Part shown: in pieces, positions 47,898-56,895 of the stretch | Layout of the letters: every line of letters begins with the position of its first letter | Numbering within the stretch: the stretch's first letter is position 1 | Source: Chloroflexota bacterium | Lineage (GTDB): Bacteria > Chloroflexota > Dehalococcoidia > UBA2979 | Direction: 5' to 3' | Assembly (NCBI GenBank): GCA_003228125.1 | Contig: QGNP01000002.1 | Location: 1 to 64,000, forward strand | DNA: 64,000 nucleotides | Position numbers and translations under genes: made by a program | Notes under the pieces: generated by a model | The model's input: only the letters and a program-made list of their open reading frames with translations | The model's database searches: none | What the model was told of the DNA's origin: nothing

Positions 47898-48866
47898 TTA
47901 TTTTGCATTAATTGCATCAATTAATGCAGGAACAACTTCCTTATAATCTCCCACTATTCCCCATCTTGAAGCTTTAAACATATTAGCATCTGGATCTTTA
48001 TTGATAGCTACTATTGTTTTAGAGCCACTACAACCAGCCATATGTTGACTTGCACCTGAAACAGCAATCCCAATATAAAGATCTGGGTTGACAACTTTAC
48101 CAGTTAATCCAACTTGATTAGCAACTGGAAACCATCCCAAGTCACAAGCTGCACGAGAAGAACCAAGAGCTGCTTTATCGGTTCCTATTGCTTCAGCTAA
48201 TGCTTGAATCATATCAAATCCTTCAGGTCCACCTAAGCCTCTGCCGCCACAAAGTACTATTGGTGCATCAGTTAGACTCAATCCTTCAATTGTAAATACC
48301 TCTCTATTCGTGATAGTTACTTTAGAAACACTTGTATCCTGAATCTGTACTATATCACCAGTGCCAGTGTCTCCTTGCATTATTTCAAATGATTTAGCAC
48401 GAATTGTAGCAATTGCAGGACTAGCCTCAAAGGAATATACAGCTCTGGCATTACCTCCAAAGCAAGGTCTCGTTGCTTTAAAATGACCATCATCATCTTC
48501 AATTGAAACACAATCCATCGCTACCCCAGTATCCAACTTAAATGCAAGCCTTGGTCCTAAGTCTCTCCCAATTGAAGATTGCTCTAATAGAACTAAATCA
48601 GGATTTTCTTTTGTAATAGCATCGTTAACCGCATTTACCCATTTATCAGCTAAAAAAGCATCGTAATCTCCACTAGAAGATATATATGCCTTATGAGCTC
48701 CTGCTGCAAAAGCTTGACTTGCAATTAAATCAGAGCTCGTACCTAATAATACAATACTCACTGATCCTCCAGCACTCAGCTTAGTAGCACCTGATAATAA
48801 CTCAGTTGTAGTTTCTGATATTTGATCATTATCAAACTCGCCTATAACCATTATATTTTTTGACAT
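47898..48866 (-). CDS. etfA: Electron transfer flavoprotein alpha subunit
   Basis: 322 residues. The C-terminal FAD domain is explicit: VLCGGRGLGGPEGFDMIQAL, LGSSRAACDLGWFPVANQVG, KVVNPDLYIGIAVSGASQH and the final ALIDAIN. It accepts electrons from acyl-CoA dehydrogenases. Follows etfB by 19 bases, with the EMO-like gene just upstream of both, so the three make an ETF-to-quinone unit. Confidence 0.95.
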   Translation of the reverse strand: MSKNIMVIGEFDNDQISETTTELLSGATKLSAGGSVSIVLLGTSSDLIASQAFAAGAHKAYISSSGDYDAFLADKWVNAVNDAITKENPDLVLLEQSSIGRDLGPRLAFKLDTGVAMDCVSIEDDDGHFKATRPCFGGNARAVYSFEASPAIATIRAKSFEIMQGDTGTGDIVQIQDTSVSKVTITNREVFTIEGLSLTDAPIVLCGGRGLGGPEGFDMIQALAEAIGTDKAALGSSRAACDLGWFPVANQVGLTGKVVNPDLYIGIAVSGASQHMAGCSGSKTIVAINKDPDANMFKASRWGIVGDYKEVVPALIDAINAK

Positions 48867-48885
48867 TGAACCGTCCTTTCAAAAA

Positions 48886-49692
48886 CTAAAGAATTTTCGC
48901 TTCTCTTAATTTTGCTACTAAATTATTCGCTTTTTCTTGCGCATTTTCTCCTTCTATAAATTCGACATCACTGTCATTGTCAGGAATAAACAATTTTTCA
49001 AGTTTTAACTTTCTTCCAGCTTCTCCAACATCAGTCTTGTTCAAATTTTCAAGATCATCAAGATTCCATTTTGTTACAGTTTTCTTTGCAGCTTGCATAA
49101 TTTGTTGTAATTTTGGATATCTAGGTTCACCAAGTTCATTTGAAACTGTTACTACTGCAGGCAAAGCCATTTCAACAGTTTCAATTCCATCTAACAACAC
49201 TCTTTCAACTGTCATTTTATTATCTGAGACATCAACATTTTTACCTATAATTGCACATGGAATATCAAGTAATTGGGAAATGCCCAAGCCTACTTGCCCC
49301 ATATCCCAATCGGCGGCTTGCCTACCACAAAAAACAGCATCGACATCGCCCAATTTTTTTATAGCCTCTGACAGTACTAAGGCAGTAGTATAATGATCTC
49401 CATTTTCAAAAGCATCATCTTCTAATAGCAATCCTTCATCAGCGCCCATTGCCAATACTTGTTTGATTGCAGCTTGAGCACTTCCTTTTCCTAAAGAAAT
49501 AACAGTTATTTTTACATCGCCTATTTTTTCTTTAATTCTTAAAGCAGCTTCAGCGGCAATCCCATCAAATTGACTTAGAACAGGAGCAATTCCTGGAGCA
49601 GGTATTACTTCATTTTTTGCTTCGTCAATTTTAAAGGCTGATGGCGGAGTATCTGGATCTAGAATTTGTTTAGCGCATACTACAAAATGCAT
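48886..49692 (-). CDS. etfB: Electron transfer flavoprotein beta subunit
   Basis: 268 residues. AANH-like fold with ITVISLGKGSAQAAIKQVLA, CGRQAADWDMGQVGLGISQL (AMP-binding signature) and LPAVVTVSNELGEPRYPKLQ. It is the AMP-binding partner of EtfA. Located 50 bases after the EMO-like gene; no acyl-CoA dehydrogenase gene is in the window. Confidence 0.95.
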   Translation of the reverse strand: MHFVVCAKQILDPDTPPSAFKIDEAKNEVIPAPGIAPVLSQFDGIAAEAALRIKEKIGDVKITVISLGKGSAQAAIKQVLAMGADEGLLLEDDAFENGDHYTTALVLSEAIKKLGDVDAVFCGRQAADWDMGQVGLGISQLLDIPCAIIGKNVDVSDNKMTVERVLLDGIETVEMALPAVVTVSNELGEPRYPKLQQIMQAAKKTVTKWNLDDLENLNKTDVGEAGRKLKLEKLFIPDNDSDVEFIEGENAQEKANNLVAKLREAKIL

Positions 49693-49742
49693 GTTAGTCC
49701 CCCTGACTAATTATTATTATATATTTTTAAACCAACAAAATA

Positions 49743-51923
49743 TTAATTCTCTTCTGATGATGAGTCAATAGATCGATATAAAACTTCTGCAATATCAAAA
49801 GGTTTAATTCTGCCTTCTTCTTCTGATTCTACAGCTGGAACGCCATCTTCAAACATTTGTATGCAAAAAGGGCAATTAGAAACAAGTTCAGAAGCTCCAG
49901 TATCTATCGCTTCTTCACTACGAACATGATTAACTCTCCGTGTGCCAATTTCTTCTTGCCACATGTTGCCTCCTCCCGCACCACAACAAAGGCCCTTTGA
50001 TTTATTTCTATCCATTTCTATGATATTCAGACCTGGAATTGAGTTAAGTACTTCTCTAGGGGCATCATACTCATTATTAATTCTTCCTAAATAACAAGAG
50101 TCATGATAAGTTACATCAGCATCTATTGATTTAACAGGCTTTAACTTTCCACTCTTTATTGATTCATCCAAAAATTGTGTATGATGCAACACTTCAAATT
50201 TGCCATCAAATTGAGGATATTCATTTTTAAATGTATTAAAGCAATGAGGACAATTTGTAATAACTTTTTGTACATTTCTTTCTTTAAAAGTATTAATTAG
50301 TTGTTCAGCTAATATTTGATATAAATATTCATTTCCGAGTCTCCTAGCAGGATCGCCATTGCATGTCTCTTCTTGACCTAATACACCAAATGAAGAGCCA
50401 GCGGCTTTCAATAAACCAAAAACAGATTTAGTAATAGGTAAATTTCTCTCAACTAAAGACCCAGAACAACCAACCCAATATAAATATTCTTGTGATCCAT
50501 CAAAAATTGGAACATCGCCAAGTCCTTCCATCCAAGTAGTTCTTTCCAGAGTAGTTCCTTTCCATGGATGACCTCTTTGTTCTAAATTTTCTAGTGCTGC
50601 TTGAGCAGTAGCAGGTATTTTAGCTTTATCCATAACTAAAAAACGCCTCATGTCAACAATTGTCGGAACATGCTCAATCATTACTGGGCATTCCTGCACA
50701 CAAGCGCCACAAGTTCTACATGCCCATAGAGCTTCTTCTTTAATAACATCTCCTACCATAGATCTTTTTGCAACAGCACGTACATCCTTGCCATTGTTTC
50801 CAGCTTCCTGGACCAAAGGTGCAGTTTCATTAAAATGAGCTTTAAGATCTTGAATTAAATGCATAGGAGACAACGGTTGTCCAGCAATATTAGCAGGGCA
50901 TACTTCAGTGCACCTTCCGCACCTTACGCAAGCATCTAATTCAAATAATTGTTTCCAGTTAAAATCCTGTATTTGACCTACACCAAAAACTTCTTGTTCT
51001 TCAATATTTTCTATTTTTGATAAACGACCAGGAGAGTCAGTTCTAAGTAAAAAAGCATTAATTGGAGCAAAAATGAAATGATCTAATTTTGTAAAAACAA
51101 TTAATGTTAGCCAAGAAAAAACAAGCAACACATGTGACCACCAAGAAAATACATGCATATTACTGAGTAATTTATCTGAAAAATTAAACAAATCAACAAA
51201 AACTGCCAATGTAAATGATACAAATGACCATCTTGCCCAACTAGGATAAGAATCAAGTTCAGTAATAGAAATCCTAAATGACTCAACAAAAAAACCAGAA
51301 ACTAAGACAAAGAAAAGTCCCCATAGAATTAAATGATCCTCTAATCTCTCGTCCCATCTAATTCTATGAAAATTAACAAAGTATCTTCTATATAAAGCCA
51401 TAGATATACCTACAACACCTATTAATCCAAAAAGATCTCCGTAAAAAGAAAAGAACAAATAATAATTTCCATGTAAAAAATGAAGAGGAGTATCATCTTC
51501 AAGAGCAACCTGAGCTGTTACAAACGTCAAGACAATGATCGAAGCAGTAATGCACCAATGCATTACACTTGCATAAGTATCTCTTCTTATTTTATCTTGC
51601 ATCACTCCTAACTTTACAGCATTATTTAAACGCCAAGGAAGATTAACCTTCAAGTCTTTAACAGGTTTGCCAATAAACCAAAGGGAGCCATGCCTTAAGA
51701 TTCCAAAAAGTAATAATCCAGTTAATGTACTTAAAAGAACATAAATTGGCCAAGGCTCGACATTAAAAAATATTTCTCTCGTTGCTGAAGATCCTTCTAT
51801 GCCAAAGCCTAAAAGTAATCCACTTAATATCAAAGAAAAGAACGTAAGAATAAATAAACCAAGCATCCAAAATTTATCAAAGATAAATAAAAGTGAACTT
51901 AAAATTTTTTTGCTTTGATTCAT
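49743..51923 (-). CDS. Membrane Fe-S oxidoreductase, ETF:(mena)quinone oxidoreductase-like (EMO type)
   Basis: 726 residues. Six membrane segments between residues 12 and 280, of the NarI/HdrE-like heme-b type, are followed by two [4Fe-4S] clusters (CVRCGRCTEVC at 332-342 and CRTCGACVQEC at 402-412). Two CCG-domains follow: the first is degenerate (ETCNGDPARR), while the second is complete with SCYLGR and LCCGAGGGNMW. This is the architecture of the membrane ETF:menaquinone oxidoreductase (EMO) described for Geobacter and Syntrophomonas relatives. It lies directly upstream of etfB-etfA. It probably carries acyl-CoA electrons from ETF to the quinone pool. Confidence 0.85.
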   Translation of the reverse strand: MNQSKKILSSLLFIFDKFWMLGLFILTFFSLILSGLLLGFGIEGSSATREIFFNVEPWPIYVLLSTLTGLLLFGILRHGSLWFIGKPVKDLKVNLPWRLNNAVKLGVMQDKIRRDTYASVMHWCITASIIVLTFVTAQVALEDDTPLHFLHGNYYLFFSFYGDLFGLIGVVGISMALYRRYFVNFHRIRWDERLEDHLILWGLFFVLVSGFFVESFRISITELDSYPSWARWSFVSFTLAVFVDLFNFSDKLLSNMHVFSWWSHVLLVFSWLTLIVFTKLDHFIFAPINAFLLRTDSPGRLSKIENIEEQEVFGVGQIQDFNWKQLFELDACVRCGRCTEVCPANIAGQPLSPMHLIQDLKAHFNETAPLVQEAGNNGKDVRAVAKRSMVGDVIKEEALWACRTCGACVQECPVMIEHVPTIVDMRRFLVMDKAKIPATAQAALENLEQRGHPWKGTTLERTTWMEGLGDVPIFDGSQEYLYWVGCSGSLVERNLPITKSVFGLLKAAGSSFGVLGQEETCNGDPARRLGNEYLYQILAEQLINTFKERNVQKVITNCPHCFNTFKNEYPQFDGKFEVLHHTQFLDESIKSGKLKPVKSIDADVTYHDSCYLGRINNEYDAPREVLNSIPGLNIIEMDRNKSKGLCCGAGGGNMWQEEIGTRRVNHVRSEEAIDTGASELVSNCPFCIQMFEDGVPAVESEEEGRIKPFDIAEVLYRSIDSSSEEN

Positions 51924-52001
51924 TTAATATGCTTTCTTATTTAAATATTAATTATATTTTAATTTAATAAACAAAAATAAAGTCTTTATATAATTTAAGT
52001 G

Positions 52002-53567
52002 TTATTTAGAGAATAACTCACGTAAATCATTTTTCAAAACTTTTCCCATATGATTCTTAGGTAACTCATCTACCCATTCATAACTAGCTGGTGATTTATA
52101 TGAAGCTAATTTATTTTTTACAAACACAGTTAGTTCATCATAATTTGGTTTCTTACCAGATGAGTTTACTACGATTGCCTTAACCACTTCGCCCCATTCA
52201 TTGTCCTCAACTCCTATTACAGCTGCTTCAGAAATATCTGAATGTTCTTCTAAAACTTGTTCAATTTCTGCAGGTGCAATGTTTTCACCACCTCTAATAA
52301 TCATATCTTTAATTCTACCAGTGATAAATAAATAATTTTCCTTATCTAATCGGCCGACATCACCTGTATGCAACCATCCGTCTTTAATTGCATCAACAGT
52401 TTCGTCATCCCTGCCTTTATACCCTTTCATGATTCTTTCACCTCTAATACAAATTTCTCCATTCTCACCAGCATGAAGAATCTTGCCAGAATGATCAAGG
52501 ATACCAATTTCAATATCTGGCATTGGCTTTCCTACACTTCTTAATCGAACCCACTTTGTTTTATTTTCTTCTACATTGCCATCAATTCTATGATCATCTG
52601 GTCCAAGAAAAGTCATAGAGCCAGTTGCTTCAGTTTGGCCATATGCATTCATTAAACCAACGTCTGCTTTGTCAGGTGCAAATAATTCTACAGCATCCTT
52701 AACAACATCATAAGGCATAGGAGCAGCTCCGTAAGTAATTAACTTCAGATCAGAAAAATCTCTATCTTTAAAATTTTCAACTTCCATAATTCTTTTTAAC
52801 ATAGTTGGTACAACAAAGGCATGCGTTACATGATTATTCTCAACAGCATCCAGCCATTCATCAGGACTAAATCCATCTAAAAGCACTAGCTGTCTACCAG
52901 AAAAAATTGCACTCATAAGTGTAGTAGCCCCAGCAATATGATAAAAGCCAACACTAACCAAAATTACCTCTTGATTGGAAACAGGATCAGCAGGCGATTG
53001 AGTATTAACCACTAATGCAGTTAATGCTTTATAAGAAAGAATTACTCCCTTAGGAAGGCTAGTAGTGCCAGATGTATATATGATTAAAGTTGCATCTTCA
53101 TCATCTATTTCTGTGTAAATTGGTAAATCGACTCCTTTATCAGCTAAATTCTTATAAGAATTATAATTTTCTGCTTCAAAATCTACTGTAATTAAATGCT
53201 TAATAGATGGTAAATTATTTCTAATTGATTCATAAACGCTTAAGTACCTTTCACCTACAAAAAGCACTGAAACATCTGCCGCAGAAATCATGTATTCTAA
53301 TTCTTCAGGCTTTGATCTAAAATTTAAAGGAACAAATGTAGCACCGAGCATAGCTGTTGCATAATAAAGCTCGACCATCTCTATGCAATTAACTGTCATA
53401 ACTCCTACATTTTGACCCTTTTTAACATCTAATAGACTTAAAGAGTTTGCCATCTTATTAACTCTAGATTGTAATTGAGCATAGCTTACTTTTTCATTTT
53501 TTGTAGCTAGAGCAATGCGTTCTGGGACAATTGCGGCACTAATAGTTAAAAATTCTGCAGTATTCAT
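52002..53567 (-). CDS. Long/medium-chain acyl-CoA synthetase
   Basis: 521 residues of the ANL superfamily: LIIYTSGTTSLPKGVIL, YGQTEATGSMTFLG, GWLHTGDVGRLDKENYLFITGR with KDMIIRGGENIAPAEIE, and the late catalytic Lys in LPKNHMGKVLKNDL. The GGENIAPAEIE version is typical of fatty-acid and malonyl-type ligases. It activates carboxylic acids to CoA esters. Located 78 bases upstream (genome order) of the EMO-etf unit and 42 bases after the Rieske-like gene, all on the minus strand. Confidence 0.9.
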   Translation of the reverse strand: MNTAEFLTISAAIVPERIALATKNEKVSYAQLQSRVNKMANSLSLLDVKKGQNVGVMTVNCIEMVELYYATAMLGATFVPLNFRSKPEELEYMISAADVSVLFVGERYLSVYESIRNNLPSIKHLITVDFEAENYNSYKNLADKGVDLPIYTEIDDEDATLIIYTSGTTSLPKGVILSYKALTALVVNTQSPADPVSNQEVILVSVGFYHIAGATTLMSAIFSGRQLVLLDGFSPDEWLDAVENNHVTHAFVVPTMLKRIMEVENFKDRDFSDLKLITYGAAPMPYDVVKDAVELFAPDKADVGLMNAYGQTEATGSMTFLGPDDHRIDGNVEENKTKWVRLRSVGKPMPDIEIGILDHSGKILHAGENGEICIRGERIMKGYKGRDDETVDAIKDGWLHTGDVGRLDKENYLFITGRIKDMIIRGGENIAPAEIEQVLEEHSDISEAAVIGVEDNEWGEVVKAIVVNSSGKKPNYDELTVFVKNKLASYKSPASYEWVDELPKNHMGKVLKNDLRELFSK

Positions 53568-53609
53568 TCTTACTCCCTCTCATCAATATAAATTAATTAA
53601 GTTCTATTT

Positions 53610-54020
53610 TTAATTTATCAATTCTACTATTACTTTCTGATCATTTCCAGAGCTTTTTATTTTAACAAATAATGTTTTTAAAGGAACTTTATTACCCATT
53701 AAATTATTTCCATTGATATCCCAAGCATTTTGACAGTTATCAAAAAAAATGTTATCTAAAGAAAATGGCTTAAATTTTATATCTTCAACAGGCCTTTGAG
53801 CAAAAAAAGATACATTGCATTCATTATTAAATGAAGAAGATAAAGCTCTTAAATTTCCATTTTTCATACCTATTAAATAAAAATTTTCATTTTCAAAAAA
53901 AACTACTTGCCCAATTGAAAAAGAGTGCAATTCGCCTACATAAAAATCTCGAATCTGAAGTTTAGGCGGATTTAAATATCCATATACAACTGCAAATAGT
54001 CCAAAAAATGTGACTAACAA
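53610..54020 (-). CDS. Membrane-anchored degenerate Rieske-like protein
   Basis: 136 residues if the TTG at 54020 starts it; the frame is open without ATG or GTG back to a TGA near 54067, and an ATT at about 54062 with AAGGA upstream is another possible start. One N-terminal membrane span is followed by beta-strands that resemble Rieske ferredoxins: FYLIGMKNGNLRALSSSF, then FDNCQNAWDINGNNLMG, where Rieske proteins have CPCHGSxFDxxG. The Cys/His ligands are mostly lost (His to Gln, first pair replaced), so a [2Fe-2S] cluster is unlikely. Function unknown. Confidence 0.45.
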   Translation of the reverse strand: MLVTFFGLFAVVYGYLNPPKLQIRDFYVGELHSFSIGQVVFFENENFYLIGMKNGNLRALSSSFNNECNVSFFAQRPVEDIKFKPFSLDNIFFDNCQNAWDINGNNLMGNKVPLKTLFVKIKSSGNDQKVIVELIN

Positions 54021-54083
54021 TATACCTAATAATTGAGAGGTGGATTTAATTTTTTTAATAATGAATCATCCTTAATTTAAACA

Positions 54084-54737
54084 CTATCTATGAAGTTGCA
54101 TGTACATATTTTTTAAAGTTCTTAAATTGTTTACATCAAAATTTAATAACATACTGCACCATTCATCTACTTCATTCAAAATATTATCTTTTTCAATCAA
54201 TTTAGCAATAAGACCAAAATCATTTAAGCGTAATGCTGATAATGATTCGCCCAAAAAAGCAATCTTGTATGCATCGCTACTTGGCATTTTTTTTATAATT
54301 AGTTGAGTCCCCCCTGCAGCAGGCATATAACCAATTTTTGGTTCTGGTAAAGCAAATTGACTTCTTAGTGTAGAAAAAATCCAATCAGATGCTAGAGCAA
54401 TTTCTGCTCCAGCTCCATAAGCAATGCCATCGACGACTGAAAGAACTGGAACATCAATATAATTCAAAGCTTTCCATACATCTCGTTCAATCCTAGCTTT
54501 TTTACTAGCAATAATTGAACCTGAAGTACCAAAATCATTAATATCTGCTCCAGAAGAAAAACAATTATCTACTGATGAAATAAAGACTAAGCCATTAATT
54601 TCTTTGTCTAAATTAATTAATTCTAAGGCTTCCCATAATACATCCCTCATATATAAATTTATAGCATTTTTTTTATTAGGACGATTAAATGTTACAATTA
54701 AAGAATTATATCTTTTTGATAAAGTAATTTCAGGCAT
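54084..54737 (-). CDS. Enoyl-CoA hydratase/isomerase-family protein (short)
   Basis: 217 residues from the ATG at 54737 (AAAGG eleven bases upstream), which avoids overlap with the preceding gene; the open frame extends to 54779. Crotonase motifs: TFNRPNKKNAINLYMRD, NCFSSGADINDFGTSG, VDGIAYGAGAEIALASDW, and PEPKIGYMPAAGGTQLIIKK. It is about 40 residues shorter than usual at the C-terminus, lacking part of the trimerisation helices. Probably partner of the crotonase just upstream. Confidence 0.85.
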   Translation of the reverse strand: MPEITLSKRYNSLIVTFNRPNKKNAINLYMRDVLWEALELINLDKEINGLVFISSVDNCFSSGADINDFGTSGSIIASKKARIERDVWKALNYIDVPVLSVVDGIAYGAGAEIALASDWIFSTLRSQFALPEPKIGYMPAAGGTQLIIKKMPSSDAYKIAFLGESLSALRLNDFGLIAKLIEKDNILNEVDEWCSMLLNFDVNNLRTLKNMYMQLHR

Positions 54738-54741
54738 TTTT

Positions 54742-55503
54742 TTATTTACCTTTAAATTTTGGAGATTTTTTATTAACAAATGAACTAATTCCTTCTACAA
54801 AATCATCTGTATCCTGAAGAATAAGCGTCCGATCATGTTCGGCCTTTAGCCCTGAAACCAAATTTAAACCAATCCCATTCTTTGAAGATTCTTTAATTAA
54901 ACGTAATGCAAGTGGAGCATTGGATATAATTTTTTTTACAAACAGAATAGTTTTTTTGTAAACTTCATCAGGCTCAAAAACTTCTGATACTAATCCAAAT
55001 TTATATGCATCTTGGGCATTAATTTTTATTGAAAATAACAAAATTTGTAAAGCTGCAGTTTGGTTAATGCACATAGGTAATCTTTCAATTGCCCCACCAA
55101 TTGGAATTTTTCCTTCAGATGATTCCGGCAAACATGCCAGTAGATCAGAACTTCCAATCCTAATGTCACATGCCAGGGCAATTTCAAAGCCAGAAGAAAA
55201 ACTTTTGCCCTTCATAATAAATATAGTAGGAATTTTTATTGCCATAATTGAATCAAAGGATACATCAGGAGTAAAAGATGGCTGTTCATAATGATTTAAA
55301 ATATTTTCATCCCAACCAATTCCACTATTTTGTAAAGCACTTAAAAAAATAACCGCTGAACAGCGGTTATTTTTTTTAATTTCATTGCAAACATCATTTA
55401 ATTCAATAAGAAATAACTTCGAGAATTTATCATCATGAAGCTTATATCTTACTACAGCATATTTGTCATAATAAATTAGATTTATAAATTTTTTTTCAGT
55501 CAT
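54742..55503 (-). CDS. Enoyl-CoA hydratase/isomerase-family protein (divergent)
   Basis: 253 residues. Crotonase fold recognisable from IKIPTIFIMKGKSFSSGFEIALACDIRIG, with a catalytic-region ESSEGKIPIGGAIERLP. The N-terminal substrate loop (SALQNSGIGWDENILNH) departs from the usual FSAGxDL, so catalytic ability is uncertain. It lies four bases before the next crotonase. A terminator-like palindrome is embedded at 55343-55376, within the codons for KKNNRCSAVIFL. Confidence 0.75.
   Translation of the reverse strand: MTEKKFINLIYYDKYAVVRYKLHDDKFSKLFLIELNDVCNEIKKNNRCSAVIFLSALQNSGIGWDENILNHYEQPSFTPDVSFDSIMAIKIPTIFIMKGKSFSSGFEIALACDIRIGSSDLLACLPESSEGKIPIGGAIERLPMCINQTAALQILLFSIKINAQDAYKFGLVSEVFEPDEVYKKTILFVKKIISNAPLALRLIKESSKNGIGLNLVSGLKAEHDRTLILQDTDDFVEGISSFVNKKSPKFKGK
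55343..55376. repeat. Terminator-like near-palindrome inside a crotonase gene
   Basis: 16-base arms around a two-base AA spacer: an A-run, then AACCGCTG, AA, CAGCGGTT, then a T-run. In RNA from either strand it would form a G+C-rich stem of about ten pairs with a run of U after it, the form of a bidirectional intrinsic terminator. It lies inside the coding sequence of the gene at 54742-55503, near codons 42-53. Confidence 0.9.
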
Positions 55504-55618
55504 GTAAAAGCACTCACTTTATACTTTCATATTTTAATGATACATTCTATTTGAATATATTTTACAAAATTGTAAATATAAAGTATCAAAATAATTTCTT
55601 AATTAATTTAAGGCAATC

Positions 55619-56389
55619 ATGGAAATAGCAATTAATGGATGTTCAGCAATAATTTCTGGTGGAACAAAAGGTATCGGCCTTGCAATAGCAAAATCTCTTC
55701 TTGATGAAGGAGTAAATGTGACTGTCTTTAGCCGCAATATTAAAAACTTACAAATAGCTAAAAAATTAACAACAAGTGTCTCTACAAATGCACATGCGCA
55801 TTTTATTCAAGCAGATATCACAAAAAATACTGACAGAAAAAAAATTATATCTCAACATTTAAAAAAATTTTCATCTTTAGATTTTTTAATTAATAATGCT
55901 GGGCAATCTATTAAAAATGGTAGTTCAGAATCAAAATGGACCCAATCATTCAATGTCAATGTTACTGCACATGCATTATTGACTGAATTAGCTCTGCCAA
56001 GTTTAGAAAAATCAAAAAATGGAGCAAGTGTAGTTAATATTGCATCTATTTATGGGAGAGAATCAGGTGGCAATGCTCATTACAATGCTTCAAAAGCAGC
56101 TATGATTTCTTTTTCAAAAACAACATCTAATTTATTAATAGCTAAAGGAATTAGAGTGAACAGTGTCGCGCCTGGATCAATATTGTTTCCAAATGGTTCA
56201 TGGGACAAACGAGTAAAATCCGAACCAAAAAAAATGAAAGATTTTGTTAAACAAAATATTCCTGCAGGAAGATTTGGTACAGTTGAAGAAATTGCTAATG
56301 TAGTAACTTTTCTTTTGTCTCCAAAATCATCTTGGATTGTTGGAGCTACAATAAATGTAGATGGAGGGCAATCAAAATCAAATATTTGA
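55619..56389 (+). CDS. Short-chain dehydrogenase/reductase
   Basis: 256 residues. Rossmann motif ISGGTKGIGLAIAKSLL (13-29), NNAGQSIKNG, the catalytic Ser in VNIASIYGRESGGNAHYNAS, and the Tyr-x3-Lys in HYNASKAAMISF; GAxINVDGGQ closes the fold. It oxidises or reduces an alcohol/ketone with NAD(P). Divergent from the crotonase pair. The last 14 codons and the stop lie in a 70-bp perfect palindrome. Confidence 0.9.
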   Translation: MEIAINGCSAIISGGTKGIGLAIAKSLLDEGVNVTVFSRNIKNLQIAKKLTTSVSTNAHAHFIQADITKNTDRKKIISQHLKKFSSLDFLINNAGQSIKNGSSESKWTQSFNVNVTAHALLTELALPSLEKSKNGASVVNIASIYGRESGGNAHYNASKAAMISFSKTTSNLLIAKGIRVNSVAPGSILFPNGSWDKRVKSEPKKMKDFVKQNIPAGRFGTVEEIANVVTFLLSPKSSWIVGATINVDGGQSKSNI

Positions 56390-56418
56390 TTTTGATTGCC
56401 CTCCATCTACATTTATTG
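56349..56418. repeat. 70-bp perfect loopless palindrome across the end of the SDR gene
   Basis: Two exactly complementary 35-base arms (56349-56383 and 56384-56418) meet with no spacer; the arm contains AAATGTAGATGGAGGGCAAT. The left arm is coding and gives the conserved SDR end (NVDGGQ); the right arm is its inverted copy and carries the stop at 56387-56389. The mismatch at 56348/56419 marks the boundary. Confidence 0.97.
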
Positions 56419-56446
56419 ATATTATGCATTTATTAAGAGGTTACAA

Positions 56447-56884
56447 ATGAAATTTAGAAAAAATGATATTTTAGGAATCTTACTAGCTGCTTTTGCAGGT
56501 CCTGGTTTATTTCTAATCATAATTTCTGCATACGACCTATGGGATCACAGGCACACGCCATTACTTGGTTTTCTTGCAACTAATTTGGCTATTGGCGGAG
56601 CACTTATTGGTGCATTTAGTAGATATATAAAAAACATATACAGATTTATCTCATTAATTTTTATACTTTTACTATGCGTATTTATAGTTAAAATACTACA
56701 GTGGAGTGGCAATGAAGAATCCAATTTAAAATTACTTTTCATATGGATTGGATTAATTGATTTCTTAATATTAAATGTTATTGTTGGATGGGAATTTTTA
56801 AGTAATGGATTCGTGCCAGCCATGGATAGAAAAAATGAAAAAATACCTTCCCCAGACATTGCTACTGAAATTAATGAAGGTTAA
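56447..56884 (+). CDS. Four-helix membrane protein of unknown function
   Basis: 145 residues with four hydrophobic segments (about 8-27, 41-58, 65-85, 93-113), a short loop SAYDLWDHRHTPLLG after the first, and a charged tail DRKNEKIPSPD. I do not recognise the family. It lies 58 bases after the SDR gene and 11 bases before the next unknown gene, on the same strand. Confidence 0.6.
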   Translation: MKFRKNDILGILLAAFAGPGLFLIIISAYDLWDHRHTPLLGFLATNLAIGGALIGAFSRYIKNIYRFISLIFILLLCVFIVKILQWSGNEESNLKLLFIWIGLIDFLILNVIVGWEFLSNGFVPAMDRKNEKIPSPDIATEINEG

Positions 56885-56895
56885 AAAATATTAAT

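Noticed and set aside
56080-56406. 108-codon open frame on the minus strand antisense to the SDR gene
   Set aside because: It begins in the inverted arm of the 70-bp palindrome and mirrors the end of the SDR gene; a shadow frame created by the palindrome.
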